This document shows, piece by piece, positions 7,759 to 16,949 of a stretch of 64,000 bases of DNA. Both the position numbers and the translations under genes were made by a program. The notes under the pieces were generated by a model. The model searched no databases and was not told where the DNA came from. It saw only the letters and a program-made list of their open reading frames with translations. Every line of letters starts with the position of its first letter. The stretch's first letter is position 1. The stretch is from an uncultured Oscillospiraceae bacterium (GTDB taxonomy: Bacteria > Bacillota > Clostridia > Oscillospirales > Oscillospiraceae), in NCBI GenBank assembly GCA_902478785.1, contig CABSMJ010000003.1, forward strand, positions 124,001-188,000, written 5' to 3'.

Positions 7759-8427
7759 ATGCTGGATATCTTTGACATTTTGGGTCCCATAATGGTGGGT
7801 CCCTCCAGTTCACACACAGCCGGCGCAGTGCGCATCGGCAACATCGCCCGTACCCTTCTGGGCAATGAGCCTGTGGAGGCCAAGCTGCTGCTCCACGGCT
7901 CCTTTGCCGAAACCGGAAGAGGGCACGGCACGGACCGGGCCCTGGTGGCAGGTCTTCTGGGGATGCAGCCGGACGACCTGGACATCCCCAACAGCTTTGC
8001 GCTGGCCCGGGAACGGGGCCTGCACTTCACCTTTGGCGAAGTGCAGCTGCGGGAAGCCCATCCCAACACCGTGGTTTTGGACTTGACGGGTCGGGGCGGT
8101 GAGCACCTGAAGGTACAGGCCTGCTCCATCGGCGGCGGCCGCATTCAGGTGGACAAGCTCGACGACGTTCCGGTGGGCTTTACCGGCGAATACAACACCC
8201 TCATCATCTACAATCAGGACGACTGCGGCTATGTCAGCGAGGTGTCCAAGGCCCTGTCTCAGGCCCAGGTGAACATCGCCAACATGCGCCTGCGCCGTCA
8301 GGGCAAGGGCGGCCTGGCCATCATGGTCATCGAAGTGGATCAGAAGATCCCGCAGTCCGTCATCACCTCTTTGCGGCAGTTTGAGGGCATCCGCAAAGCC
8401 ACCTATTATGAAAGAGAGGAGGCCTGA
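7759..8427 (+). CDS. sdaAB: L-serine dehydratase, iron-sulfur-dependent, beta subunit
   Basis: With the alpha subunit it converts L-serine to pyruvate and ammonia using an oxygen-labile 4Fe-4S cluster. The 222-residue subunit starts MLDIFDILGPIMVGPSSSHTAGAVRIG, the conserved N-terminal block. It continues with HGSFAETGRGHGTDRALVAGLLG and ends in an ACT regulatory domain from about residue 148 (YNTLIIYNQDDCGYVSEVSKALS) that may sense serine. It is followed two bases later by sdaAA. The two-gene arrangement is the usual Firmicutes form, whereas enterobacteria fuse the two. Confidence 0.97.
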   Translation: MLDIFDILGPIMVGPSSSHTAGAVRIGNIARTLLGNEPVEAKLLLHGSFAETGRGHGTDRALVAGLLGMQPDDLDIPNSFALARERGLHFTFGEVQLREAHPNTVVLDLTGRGGEHLKVQACSIGGGRIQVDKLDDVPVGFTGEYNTLIIYNQDDCGYVSEVSKALSQAQVNIANMRLRRQGKGGLAIMVIEVDQKIPQSVITSLRQFEGIRKATYYEREEA

Positions 8428-8429
8428 AC

Positions 8430-9311
8430 ATGGCATTGGATTCTATGCAGGAGATCCTGGACAAGAGCCAGGCCTGGGGAAAGCCCTTCTGGGAAGTGGT
8501 TTTGGAAACCGATATGCAGGAGCGGGAGGTCAGCCGTGAGGACTCACTGGACCGGATGCGCTACACCTGGCGCTCCATGGTGGAGACCTCCGACGGCTAT
8601 GCCTCTGACCGCCGCTCTCCCAGCGGTCTGGTGGGCGGCGACGGCGGCCGGATGCGGGACTATATGAAGGACCACGAGCCCATCGGCGGCAACTTCCTGG
8701 GCCAGGTCATCGCTGAGGCGCTGGCCACCGGCGAGTCCAACGCCTGTATGCGCCGGATCGTGGCGGCACCCACTGCCGGTGCCTGCGGTGTGATGCCCGC
8801 AGTGCTGATCCCTCTGTACCGCTCCGGCAAGGTCAGCGAGGACGAGATGGTCAAGGCCCTGTATGTGGCCAGCGGCATCGGCGCAGTGGTGGCCTATAAG
8901 GCCTGTATCGCCGGCGCCAGCGGCGGCTGCCAGGCGGAGATCGGAACTGCCTCGGCTATGGCTGCCGGCGCGCTGGTGCAGCTGCGGGGCGGCAGCGAGG
9001 AGCAGATCTGCCACGCCGTGGCCATGGCGCTGAAAAACCTGTTGGGACTGGTGTGCGATCCTGTGGCCGGTCTGGTGGAGGTGCCCTGCGTCAAGCGCAA
9101 CGTAGTGGGCGCAGCCAACGCCATCTGCGCCGCAGATATGGCCCTGGCAGGCATCACCAGCCGCATTCCCGTGGATCAGGTCATCGATGCCATGGGCGAT
9201 GTGGGCCGGCGTCTGCCCATCGAGTTCCGGGAGACTGCTCTGGGCGGTCTGGCCGTGACACCCTTTGGCCAGGAGGTCAAGGAGCGGCTGAAAAACGCCC
9301 CTGAGGAGTAA
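8430..9311 (+). CDS. sdaAA: L-serine dehydratase, iron-sulfur-dependent, alpha subunit
   Basis: This is the catalytic cluster-binding subunit of the serine dehydratase. At 293 residues it has the family length. Diagnostic blocks are AAPTAGACGVMPAVLIPLYR (cluster cysteine), GASGGCQAEIGTASAMAA, NLLGLVCDPVAGLVEVPCVKRN and the closing IDAMGDVGRRLPIEFRETALGGLAVTP. Four cysteines in these blocks fit the 4Fe-4S ligands. The gene starts two bases after the sdaAB stop with GAGGAGG upstream and ends before a bidirectional terminator. Together the pair forms a serine-degrading operon. Confidence 0.97.
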   Translation: MALDSMQEILDKSQAWGKPFWEVVLETDMQEREVSREDSLDRMRYTWRSMVETSDGYASDRRSPSGLVGGDGGRMRDYMKDHEPIGGNFLGQVIAEALATGESNACMRRIVAAPTAGACGVMPAVLIPLYRSGKVSEDEMVKALYVASGIGAVVAYKACIAGASGGCQAEIGTASAMAAGALVQLRGGSEEQICHAVAMALKNLLGLVCDPVAGLVEVPCVKRNVVGAANAICAADMALAGITSRIPVDQVIDAMGDVGRRLPIEFRETALGGLAVTPFGQEVKERLKNAPEE

Positions 9312-9337
9312 CTCCCCTCTTCCCTTCCAGTAAAAAA

Positions 9338-9367
9338 CGCATCCGGAAATTCCGGATGCGTTTTTTT
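9338..9367 (+). terminator. Bidirectional terminator between sdaAA and the PAP2 gene
   Basis: A 10-bp stem (CGCATCCGGA / TCCGGATGCG) with loop AAT is flanked by A6 on the left and T7 on the right, so it can end the convergent transcripts of sdaAA and the minus-strand PAP2 gene. Confidence 0.9.
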
Positions 9368-9370
9368 CGT

Positions 9371-10069
9371 TCAGTTTCCGCTGAAAAGCGCCTCTCCTTT
9401 TCTCATTCGTTTCCGATAAAAGACCAGATAGAAGGGAACCGATGCCACCACACCAGCCAGCACATCCAGCACGGAGTGCTGCTTGATGAACACCGTGCTG
9501 ATGGAGATGAGGGTGCAGATCACCACGGTCCCCACCCGAAGCCATCGCTTACTTTGCAGCGACGGACAGTGGAGCACCGCTACCGCCACTGCGATGGCGC
9601 CGGTGACGTGGGCACTGGGCAGCACATTGGTATTGGTATCCGCGGCATAGATGATGGAGATGATCCAGGTAAATATATTTTCCTGCCCTGTGATTGCCGG
9701 ACGCAGATTCTGTCCGTTGGGAAACAGCAGCCACACCGCCTCACACAAAAAGAGTGTATAAAAGAGATACTTCATATACCGCACGAAGTTCTCCGGGTCT
9801 CGAAGCAGCAGGTATAACCCGACAACGATCATGGCCGGATACCACAGATCGTAAAAAAGCACCATGGCAGGTACAAAGGGGATGGCATCATCGATAGGCA
9901 GATGGGACACCCAGTAGTGGGTGGTGACCAGGTGCTCCGCCAGAAAATAGATGGCCAGGTAGACAGGCAGATAGCCGATGTATTTAATGTGGGGATACCG
10001 GCGAATCCAATTCAGAATCCCTTTCAAATTATCACCTGAAATTTCATATGTTGCGCTGCCCATCCCCAT
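9371..10069 (-). CDS. PAP2-superfamily integral membrane phosphatase
   Basis: PAP2 proteins dephosphorylate lipid phosphates such as phosphatidate or undecaprenyl pyrophosphate. This 232-residue protein has about six membrane helices. It carries the two C-terminal PAP2 motifs: NVLPSAHVTGA (about residues 148-158) and STVFIKQHSVLDVLAGVV (about 190-207) with the catalytic histidine and aspartate. The first motif (KX6RP) is not obvious; LRPAITG is a partial match, as in the inositolphosphotransferase-like branch. The start is uncertain: ATGs at 10069 and 10063, or a TTG 14 codons in after AGGTGA. It is monocistronic. Confidence 0.82.
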   Translation of the reverse strand: MGMGSATYEISGDNLKGILNWIRRYPHIKYIGYLPVYLAIYFLAEHLVTTHYWVSHLPIDDAIPFVPAMVLFYDLWYPAMIVVGLYLLLRDPENFVRYMKYLFYTLFLCEAVWLLFPNGQNLRPAITGQENIFTWIISIIYAADTNTNVLPSAHVTGAIAVAVAVLHCPSLQSKRWLRVGTVVICTLISISTVFIKQHSVLDVLAGVVASVPFYLVFYRKRMRKGEALFSGN

Positions 10070-10284
10070 GGGACGGACTCTCTTCCAGCGGTGGGGGCCA
10101 CACGCAAAAGCGCGTCTCTCTCCCCAGCCGCAGGCACTGAAAAACCTCCAGCGATTCAGCGGCTTTTATCATAGCATTATCCCTCTTGAGAGTAAAGCTG
10201 CAAAGGAAGAAGCTAACAAAAAGTTTACATTTGTTTTTCCTCCCCTTCGCCGTCCCAAGAAAGGTGCTGCTTTCCATACTATGC

Positions 10285-10320
10285 AAAAGAGAGGAGCGTC
10301 GTCCGCTCCTCCCTTTTTCT
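10285..10320 (-). terminator. Terminator after the DASS transporter gene
   Basis: An 8-bp stem (GAGGAGCG / CGCTCCTC) with loop TCGTC stands 23 bases beyond the stop at 10334 and has TCTTTT on the minus strand. The rest of 10070-10284 has no convincing gene. Confidence 0.75.
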
Positions 10321-10333
10321 CTATCCTGTTTCT

Positions 10334-11766
10334 CTATCCTGCAAGGTAGCTCAGATGGCTGAAAGCGGGCCAGAACTTCATAGCCGCATAGCCAAAGACA
10401 ATCACCACCAGCATATGGACCAGAGCAATGGGGATACCGTTTTTCAGCATCTTGTCCGCGTCCAGGCCATGGGCCACAGGGATGGCCCGCACACTGATGG
10501 GCAGCAGGAACTCGGCATTGAAGGCCATGGTGGTGATAAACCAATAGGGGATGGGATTCAAGCCTGTCTTTGTGGCAAAGCCAATGACAATGGGACAGCA
10601 GACAGCAGCAGCGGTGGTGCCATTGGTCATCTCCGTAACGAGCCGGGTAAAGGCCACCAGGACCACGACGGTGAGCAGCCCTCCATCCAGGGACAGATCG
10701 GAGGCGATCTCCGCAATGCGCCCGCTGGCTCCAGAGCCGTTGAGCAGATTGCCCATGGCAAGGCCGCCGGCAAAGAGGATCATCATACCCCACAGCGTCT
10801 CCTTCTCCGCCGTCTCCCAGGTAAGCATAAACTTTCCCTCCACTGTGGTGAGGAAGAAGCAGAGAAACCCCAAGGCGAGAAACACATAGGCCGGCGTGAA
10901 GTAGGGCAGAGCATCCGCATACAGCGGCCGCAGGAAAGCGCCTGCCATGGCCAGGACAAAGAGTGCCAGGCAGATCTTCTCATCCCGCTTCATGGGGCCC
11001 AGCTCCTGATAGCTCTTTCGGAAGTACTCCTTGGTTCCCTCCAGGGTCTTGGTTTTCAGCGGCATCAGCAGCATGCAGCCCAGCAGCACCAGTGTGGCCA
11101 CGATCAGATAGGGCGCCAGCCGGATGACCCAGTCGATGTACATGAACTCCTGCCCGGTATACTCCTCCAGGAAGGAGATGGCGGCCAGATTCATGGCGCC
11201 GCCCAGAGGTGAACCGGCGCCGCCCAGGCTCACGCCCCAGCCCACAGCCAGCAAAATAGGCACCGCCGGCTCACAGGAGGGAATGTCGTCATAGCCCGCC
11301 GCCGCCAGCATGGACACGGCAATGGGGGTAAACATGGCGCAGACCGCCACGTTGGGCATCACATTGGACAGAACAATGCTGGCAATGAGCCACACGGTGA
11401 TTTGGGACCTCATGGACGGCCCGATGAGAGAAAGGGCCTTGAGGGCAATCCGACGGTCCAGACCAATGGCCACCCAGGGCGCCGTCAAAAGACCGGAGCC
11501 GAAAATCAGAATGATGCTCTCAGAGGCATACTGAGAGATAATGGTGGACATGGGGACGATATTCAAAAAGGCGTTGGCGATAATGGGAACGGCAGCGGTG
11601 ACCGTAATATGGACACCGGACGGGTGATCCACCAGAAGATCATCCACAGCGCAATGCCCACCGCCTGGGCCCCGCTTGTGTAGAGAAGATCAGAGAGCAG
11701 AAGTACCGTCACGGCAAAAATAACCGGTCCCAGCAAAATAGCAATTACACGCCGCTTCGTACTCAT
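10334..11766 (-). pseudogene. DASS (SLC13) family sodium:dicarboxylate symporter, frameshifted
   Basis: The DASS family imports di- and tricarboxylates or sulfate with sodium. The N-terminal part starts at an ATG at 11766 (MSTKRRVIAILLGPVIFAV) behind GGGGGAG and runs to MIFWWITRPV. The remaining 430 residues, from HITVTAAVPIIANAFLN to the stop at 10334, lie in another frame. Families in this group read WWITEPIPIAVTALLP here, so the two pieces are one gene with a -1/+2 shift near 11612. The rest is intact, with about 11 helices and the signature block VAFTRLVTEMTNGTTAAAVCCPI. Either the gene is disabled or the base call is wrong; reading resumes cleanly, suggesting a recent event. Confidence 0.85.
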
Positions 11767-12147
11767 GACAGGCTCCCCCTCTCCCCGCAGTGCAGCCTCC
11801 TGCCGCTTTTCCAATGCCCTGCGGCACGGGATACTCTCCTCTTTTCCCGTTCCAGCGTTGACAAAAGCGCGCCCTTTTGTGCTCCATACCATCCGGTCAC
11901 CCTGATTCATGTGTTAAAACGCACAAAAGGGTTTCTGCTTTGTATTGTATCGCTGTTCAAAAAAATAGCAATAGAGGCTCTTTCTTTTTTGCCAATGGTG
12001 CAATACGTTTTCAATTTTTGGAGCTCCTTTGCACAGCATGCAAATTTTCTGATGCTTGCCATGCCATAAGCTCTGGCAAACTTACATAAGTGCCCACTCC
12101 AAAATCCTACCAAAATCCCAATTTATATGGCAGAATTCACATACAAC
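11767..12147 (-). other. Gap without a supported gene
   Basis: I see no supported gene here. The small frames are short, lack ribosome sites and resemble nothing known. The part nearest the DASS gene presumably carries its promoter, but I find no clear -35/-10 pair. Confidence 0.4.
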
Positions 12148-12186
12148 AAAACCGCGGCAATGTAGAAGCTGCATTGCCGCGGTTTT
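12148..12186 (-). terminator. Terminator of the AIM24-family gene
   Basis: A perfect 15-bp stem (AAAACCGCGGCAATG / CATTGCCGCGGTTTT) with a 9-base loop lies 48 bases after the stop of the minus-strand gene and has T/A-rich flanks on both sides. Confidence 0.9.
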
Positions 12187-12233
12187 TAATGGCAGACGTT
12201 TTTCCGGCAGGAATGCGTTTCTCCCCCGGGCCT

Positions 12234-12917
12234 TTAATTATTTCCAGTGGGCAGGAAGGGAATCAGTGCAGCGGCCATACCGCTGATGGGCATGGTCTGC
12301 AAAACCACCTTGCCCGGGCCGGTGACCACGGTGAGGAACAGGCCCTCTCCACCGAAGAGGACATTTTTTACTCCCTTTACCGTCTGGATATCGATGGAGC
12401 AGGTGGCGTCCATCATGGCCAGATTTCCGGTGTCCACCACCAGACGCTGTCCCGGTGCCAGATCATACTCCACAGCGCTGCCGTCGATCTCCAAAAATGC
12501 CGTACCGGAACCGCTGAGCTTTTGCATGATGAAGCCCTCGCCGCCGAAAAAGCCTGCGCCCAGCTTCTTCTGGAAGAACACAGACAGCTCCACACTGGAC
12601 TCCGAGGCCAAAAAGCCGCTCTTTTGCACCACCACCGGACGCTGGGGCGTGATCTCCACAGCTCGAATGGAGCCAGGAAAACTGGAGGCGAAGGCAATCA
12701 GCCCCGGTCCGCCCTGGGCCGTATAGATATTCTGAAAAATGGATTCACCGGAGAAGAGACGGCCAAAGGCCCGGCCAAGGCTGCCGCCGGCATTGGTGGA
12801 CATATTCATATTGGGAGACATCCATGCCATGGAGCCGCTCTCGGTAATCATGGATTCATTGGCCTGCAGCTCACAAATCACCGCCGGCATGGATTCGCCG
12901 ACAATTTCATATTTCAT
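12234..12917 (-). CDS. AIM24 / TIGR00266 family protein
   Basis: The 227-residue protein belongs to a tryptophan-RNA-binding-attenuator-like beta fold family (AIM24, formerly DUF124). The bacterial function is unknown; the yeast member is mitochondrial. It shows MKYEIVGESMPAVICELQANESMITESGSMAWMSPN, a glycine-rich NAGGSLGRAFGRLFSGESIFQNIYTA and SGSGTAFLEIDGSAVEYDLAPGQRLVVDTGNLAMMD, all typical of this group. It has no signal peptide. It is a single gene with its own terminator. The family call is firm, but no role can be inferred from the neighbours. Confidence 0.9.
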   Translation of the reverse strand: MKYEIVGESMPAVICELQANESMITESGSMAWMSPNMNMSTNAGGSLGRAFGRLFSGESIFQNIYTAQGGPGLIAFASSFPGSIRAVEITPQRPVVVQKSGFLASESSVELSVFFQKKLGAGFFGGEGFIMQKLSGSGTAFLEIDGSAVEYDLAPGQRLVVDTGNLAMMDATCSIDIQTVKGVKNVLFGGEGLFLTVVTGPGKVVLQTMPISGMAAALIPFLPTGNN

Positions 12918-13021
12918 ACTGCTTCTATCCTTTCTCTCAAGCGCTTAAAAGGGTTGCCTTTTTATCATAGGGGAAATTCATAAAAATGGCAAGAAAAATT
13001 CTCGTAAAAGTCTCCACATAA

Positions 13022-13058
13022 AAAAGGAGCCGAGGCCAGATAGGCCTCGGTTCCTTTT
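13022..13058 (-). terminator. Terminator of the phosphoribosyltransferase gene
   Basis: A 12-bp stem (GGAGCCGAGGCC / GGCCTCGGTTCC, one G-T pair) with loop AGATA is followed on the minus strand by TTTTTT. Confidence 0.9.
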
Positions 13059-13061
13059 CCT

Positions 13062-13625
13062 TTACTCCTTAGGCGTTCCGTCCGCGTTGAACAGCGGCAG
13101 CGGAGCCAAAAACTTGATGTCCGGCCGCTTCTGTGCGTCGCCCTCGGCCAGGACAGCAATGCGTCCCGCCACAGTGCCGCCAGCTTCCTTCACCAGCGCC
13201 TCCATGGCATGGAGAGAACCGCCGGTAGAGATCACGTCGTCCATCAGCAAAATCCGCTTGCCGCGGATCAGCTCCGCATCGTCCCGGCCCAGGTACAGCT
13301 CCTGATCGCCGGCAGTGGTGATGGAGTGGTCCACCACATGGATGGGGTCCGGCATATAGGCCTTGGGACCCTTGCGGGCAATGAAATACTTGGTCGCACC
13401 GCTCTGACGGGCCATCTCATGGATCAGGGGAATGCTCTTGGCCTCAGCGGTGAGCATGTAGTCGTAGCTGTCGGCGGGAACCAGTTTCAAAAGCTCCCGG
13501 GCACAGGCCACAGTCAGTTCTGCATCGCCAAAAACGATAAACGCGCCGATGTACAGATCGTCGTTGATCCGGCAGACGGGCAGTTCCCGGTCCAGACCGG
13601 CAATGTGCATGGGGTATGTAAGCAT
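13062..13625 (-). CDS. Type I phosphoribosyltransferase, adenine-PRT-like
   Basis: Phosphoribosyltransferases of this fold join a base to PRPP. The 187-residue protein carries the PRPP-binding signature RILLMDDVISTGGSLHAM at about residues 125-142 (two adjacent aspartates, TGG) and the YDYMLTAEAKSIPLIHEMAR block that adenine PRT-like proteins use. The N-terminal MLTYPMHIAGLDRELPVCRINDDLYIGAFIVFGD is not typical of Apt itself, so the substrate may be another purine or the role regulatory. GGGAGGG precedes the ATG at 13625. It has its own promoter and terminator and is probably monocistronic. Confidence 0.85.
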   Translation of the reverse strand: MLTYPMHIAGLDRELPVCRINDDLYIGAFIVFGDAELTVACARELLKLVPADSYDYMLTAEAKSIPLIHEMARQSGATKYFIARKGPKAYMPDPIHVVDHSITTAGDQELYLGRDDAELIRGKRILLMDDVISTGGSLHAMEALVKEAGGTVAGRIAVLAEGDAQKRPDIKFLAPLPLFNADGTPKE

Positions 13626-13703
13626 GGAAAGCCCTCCCTTGAATGATACGCAGAGACGAACCCCGCTCTTGACGAGCAGGGTATGGAAAATTCTCCGCAC
13701 AAT

Positions 13704-13731
13704 ATTATACAAGTTCCAGGAAAAATGTCAA
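13704..13731 (-). promoter_or_regulatory. Strong sigma-A promoter of the phosphoribosyltransferase gene
   Basis: On the minus strand TTGACA (13731-13726), a 16-base spacer ending in TTG and TATAAT (13709-13704), about 80 bases before the start codon. It is one of the best promoter matches in the window. No PurR-like site or purine riboswitch is visible in the short leader. Confidence 0.8.
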
Positions 13732-13763
13732 TCCAAAACCCCTCAAACTGCCCTTTTCCCTGC

Positions 13764-14204
13764 TCAGTTTCCCTGCTTTTGCAGCAGCGCCGCCCGCAGC
13801 CGCTCTGCCGCTGCCGTGTACTCCTCCTCCGAGGCCATGAACTGAGAGGGCTCCGGCATCATCTCAAACATCTTGCCCCACTGCGGTGTACCTTTATACT
13901 TGGGCACCACATGGACATGGAAATGGGGGCTCTCGTCGCCCAGGATCAGATAGTTGAGCTTGTCCGGGTGGTACAGCTCCGTCACCGTATCCGCCACCAG
14001 TCCCACGTCGTCCATCAGATCCCGCCGCTGCTGCGGCGTCAGCTCGGTCAGCTTCCGCACATGCTCCTTCCACACCACCACGCACCGGCCGGGGAACGTA
14101 TTCTCCCGGTACAGATACACACGGGTATGGGGCAGCTCGCACACCGGCACCATCAGGCGCAGGACCCGCTCATCGATTGCACAGTACTGACAAGTTTCGC
14201 TCAT
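13764..14204 (-). CDS. HIT family nucleotide hydrolase
   Basis: Histidine-triad proteins hydrolyse nucleotide phosphoramidates or dinucleoside polyphosphates. The 146-residue protein has the triad HFHVHVVP at residues 94-101 (H94, H96, H98), preceded by DESP. The N-terminal CQYCAIDE could bind zinc with the conserved downstream histidines. TFPGRCVVVWKEHVRKLTEL is the expected N-terminal core. The start at 14204 (MSETCQYC) has GGGAGG just upstream. It is separated by 138 bases from the phosphoribosyltransferase gene, which has its own promoter. Substrate is unknown. Confidence 0.88.
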   Translation of the reverse strand: MSETCQYCAIDERVLRLMVPVCELPHTRVYLYRENTFPGRCVVVWKEHVRKLTELTPQQRRDLMDDVGLVADTVTELYHPDKLNYLILGDESPHFHVHVVPKYKGTPQWGKMFEMMPEPSQFMASEEEYTAAAERLRAALLQKQGN

Positions 14205-14633
14205 AGGGCCACCTCCCAGCAAAATTGAAGCCGTTGGGCTGCCCGTGGGCAGCCCTCCTGCCTGTTAGCCTCATTTTATCATCGCATCGAACAAAATACA
14301 ACATTCATTTCATTTTTCCTTCCTCTTTTGTTCTATAAGAACATTTCAGCTCCGCAGACGCCATTTTGCCTCTCCACCCTTGAAAGCAGCCATCCGGTTC
14401 CCACCCAGGTGCACCATTTAACGGCTTCTTAATGGCCCTTCCCCTTGTTTTTTCTCCGTTTCCTCGAGTTTTAAGGAATTCTCACTTCTCCCCCTCTCTT
14501 TTTCCTCCTCCGTGCCGCCTTTTTCTACATGATAAAATGTTTCTTTACTTGTTCGCTTTTTTCACAAAAACATGTTTTCTTTTTGTTGATTTGAGCCAAA
14601 TTGCAAAAAACCGCACAATAAATGCTTGCATTT
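14205..14633. other. Long divergent intergenic region between the HIT gene and fba
   Basis: It holds a compact hairpin at 14236-14255 (GGGCTGCCC / GGGCAGCCC) in the probable 5' leader of the HIT gene. The rest is pyrimidine-rich sequence with no convincing gene; one 76-codon frame at 14432 lacks a ribosome site and any similarity I recognise. Confidence 0.4.
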
Positions 14634-14661
14634 TTGACGTCTTATGCTACCATATTACATA
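14634..14661 (+). promoter_or_regulatory. Possible promoter of fba
   Basis: TTGACG, a 16-base spacer and TACATA, ending 25 bases before the fba start codon. The -10 is a weak match. Confidence 0.4.
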
Positions 14662-14686
14662 GAAATTGTGCTCGGGAGATGATGTA

Positions 14687-15652
14687 ATGCCACTGGTCAC
14701 CAGTACGGAAATGTTCAAAAAAGCCTACAATGGCGGTTACGCCATTGGTGCATTCAATGTCAACAACATGGAGATTGTGCAGGGCATCACCGAGGCCGCC
14801 AAGGAGCTGCAAGCGCCTTTGATCCTGCAGGTATCGGCCGGTGCCCGGAAATATGCCAACCACACCTATTTGATTAAACTGGTAGAGGCTGCTGTGATCG
14901 AAACCGGCCTGCCCATCTGCCTGCATCTGGACCACGGCGACAGCTTTGAGCTGTGCAAGAGCTGCATCGATGGCGGCTTTACCTCTGTTATGATCGATGC
15001 CTCTTCCAAGCCCTTCGCCGAGAATATTGAGATCACCAAAAAGGTCGTGGAGTATGCCCACGACCACGGCGTGGTGGTCGAGGCTGAGCTGGGTGCTCTG
15101 GCCGGCGTAGAGGATGATGTCAATGTGTCCGCCGCCGACTCCCACTACACCCGCCCTGAAGAGGTGGAGGAGTTCGTCTCCAAGACCGGCTGTGACTCAC
15201 TGGCCATTGCCATCGGCACCAGCCACGGCGCCTACAAGTTCACCGCGGCTCAGTGCACCCGCAACGAAAAGGGCGAACTGGTTCCCCCGCCCCTGCGCTT
15301 CGACATTCTCGACGAGGTGGTCAAGCGTCTGCCCGGCTTCCCCATCGTGCTCCATGGCTCCTCTTCCGTGCCTCAGGAGTTCGTGAAGATGGTCAACGAA
15401 AACGGCGGCAAGATGCCTGACGCCGTGGGCATCCCCGAGGAGCAGCTGCGTCAGGCCGCCCGGGGCGCCGTGTGCAAGATCAACATCGACTCCGATCTGC
15501 GCCTGGCTATGACCGGCACCATCCGCAAGTATTTCAACGAGCATCCCTCCGATTTTGATCCCCGTCAGTATCTCAAGCCTGCCCGCGCCGCCATCAAGGA
15601 GCTGGTCAAGCACAAGATCACCGACGTGCTGGGCTGCGACCACAAGATTTGA
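14687..15652 (+). CDS. fba: Class II fructose-1,6-bisphosphate aldolase family protein
   Basis: Zinc-dependent enzyme that cleaves fructose-1,6-bisphosphate, or a related ketose bisphosphate, into two three-carbon pieces. The 321-residue protein has YAIGAFNVNNMEIVQG at the N-terminus and LHLDHGDSFELCKSCID with the zinc histidine. VVEAELGALAGVEDDV follows, with a further histidine and glycine-rich phosphate site in LAIAIGTSHGAYKF and IVLHGSSSVPQE. The start at 14687 has GGGAG at eight bases. It ends AAIKELVKHKITDVLGCDHKI. Tagatose-bisphosphate aldolase is an alternative substrate assignment. It precedes a CoA-transferase gene by 46 bases. Confidence 0.93.
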   Translation: MPLVTSTEMFKKAYNGGYAIGAFNVNNMEIVQGITEAAKELQAPLILQVSAGARKYANHTYLIKLVEAAVIETGLPICLHLDHGDSFELCKSCIDGGFTSVMIDASSKPFAENIEITKKVVEYAHDHGVVVEAELGALAGVEDDVNVSAADSHYTRPEEVEEFVSKTGCDSLAIAIGTSHGAYKFTAAQCTRNEKGELVPPPLRFDILDEVVKRLPGFPIVLHGSSSVPQEFVKMVNENGGKMPDAVGIPEEQLRQAARGAVCKINIDSDLRLAMTGTIRKYFNEHPSDFDPRQYLKPARAAIKELVKHKITDVLGCDHKI

Positions 15653-15698
15653 CCTTTTTCATTCCAACACATTATAATATAATAGGAGGTATTTCCAC

Positions 15699-16910
15699 AT
15701 GGAAAAGAAAGGACTTCTGTCCGGTATGAAGGTGCTGGACCTCTCCCGCGTTCTGGCTGCTCCCTATTGCGGCATGATGCTGGCGGACATGGGCGCTGAC
15801 GTCATCAAGATCGAGCGTCCTGGCAAGGGCGATGACGCCCGCAGCAACTTCCCCATCGTCAACGGTGAGAGTGCCTACTACATGAACCTCAACCGCAACA
15901 AGCGGGGCATGGTGCTGAACCTCAAGTCCGAGGCCGGCAAGGAGATCTTCCGCAAGCTGGTGGCACAGAGCGACGTGGTGCTGGAGAACTATCGTCCCGG
16001 CGTCATGGATCGTCTGGGCCTGGGCTATGAGGAGCTCAAGAAGATCAACCCCGCTATCATCTACGCCTCTGTCTCCGGCTTCGGCCACTATGGTCCTTAT
16101 AGCCAGCGGGCCGGCTACGACATCATCGGCCAGGCCATGAGCGGTCTGATGAGCACCACCGGCTGGCCTGACAGCGCTCCCACCCGTACCGGTACTGCCA
16201 TTGCCGACGTCATGGGCGGCTTGAGCTGCTGTGTGGGCATCCTGGCCGCCTATGCCAATCGCCTCAAGACCGGCGAGGGCGAGAAGGTGGACGTGGCCCT
16301 GGTGGACTCCATGGTCTCCTCTCTGGAAATCATCAACATTATCTACCTGGCTACCGGCAAGATTCCCCAGCGGATCGGCAACCGGTATGAGGCTCTGTAT
16401 CCCTATGACTCCTTCGAGGCCAAGGACGGCATGCTGGTCATCGGCGCCGGCAACGACAAGCTCTATGGTCTGCTGTGCGACCTGATGGAGAAGCCGGAGC
16501 TCAAGACCGATCCCCGCTTCGTCACCAACAACGACCGTGTCCTGCATCACGCCGACCTCAAGCCCATCATCGAGGAGTGGCTCAAGGACTGGACCATCGA
16601 CGACGCCGTGGACGCCATGCTGGCCAAGGGCATTCCCGCCGGCCCCATCAACACCATCGACCGTGTCACCAAGGACCCCCACATCGCCGGTGCCAGAGAG
16701 ATGTTCGTGGATGTGGACCATCCCAAGGCCGGCCACATGAAGGTCACCGGCAACCAGATCAAGCTCACCAATCACAAGATCGACACCTTCACCCCCGCTC
16801 CTCTGCTGGGCCAGCACACCAAGGAAGTCCTGATGGAAAAGCTGGGCATGACCGAGGAGGAGGCAGAGTCCGTCATCCATTCCGACGCTGTCAACGGCGC
16901 CGGCAAATAA
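15699..16910 (+). CDS. Family III CoA-transferase (CaiB/BaiF type)
   Basis: These enzymes move CoA between organic acids. The 403-residue protein begins LLSGMKVLDLSRVLAAPYCGMMLADMGADVIKIERPG, the N-terminal family block. The catalytic aspartate is probably D170 in TRTGTAIADVMGG. VDVALVDSMVSSLE and AGPINTIDRVTKDPHI are further conserved parts. An AGGAGGT precedes the start. No acyl-CoA dehydrogenase, hydratase or ligase is nearby, so the acid substrate is unknown. The gene is packed between fba and a metallo-hydrolase on the same strand, with no terminator between, so the three may form one transcript. Confidence 0.93.
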   Translation: MEKKGLLSGMKVLDLSRVLAAPYCGMMLADMGADVIKIERPGKGDDARSNFPIVNGESAYYMNLNRNKRGMVLNLKSEAGKEIFRKLVAQSDVVLENYRPGVMDRLGLGYEELKKINPAIIYASVSGFGHYGPYSQRAGYDIIGQAMSGLMSTTGWPDSAPTRTGTAIADVMGGLSCCVGILAAYANRLKTGEGEKVDVALVDSMVSSLEIINIIYLATGKIPQRIGNRYEALYPYDSFEAKDGMLVIGAGNDKLYGLLCDLMEKPELKTDPRFVTNNDRVLHHADLKPIIEEWLKDWTIDDAVDAMLAKGIPAGPINTIDRVTKDPHIAGAREMFVDVDHPKAGHMKVTGNQIKLTNHKIDTFTPAPLLGQHTKEVLMEKLGMTEEEAESVIHSDAVNGAGK

Positions 16911-16949
16911 CCTCTCCATTTTTTCAAACGCTTGAAGGAGGACTTTGCT

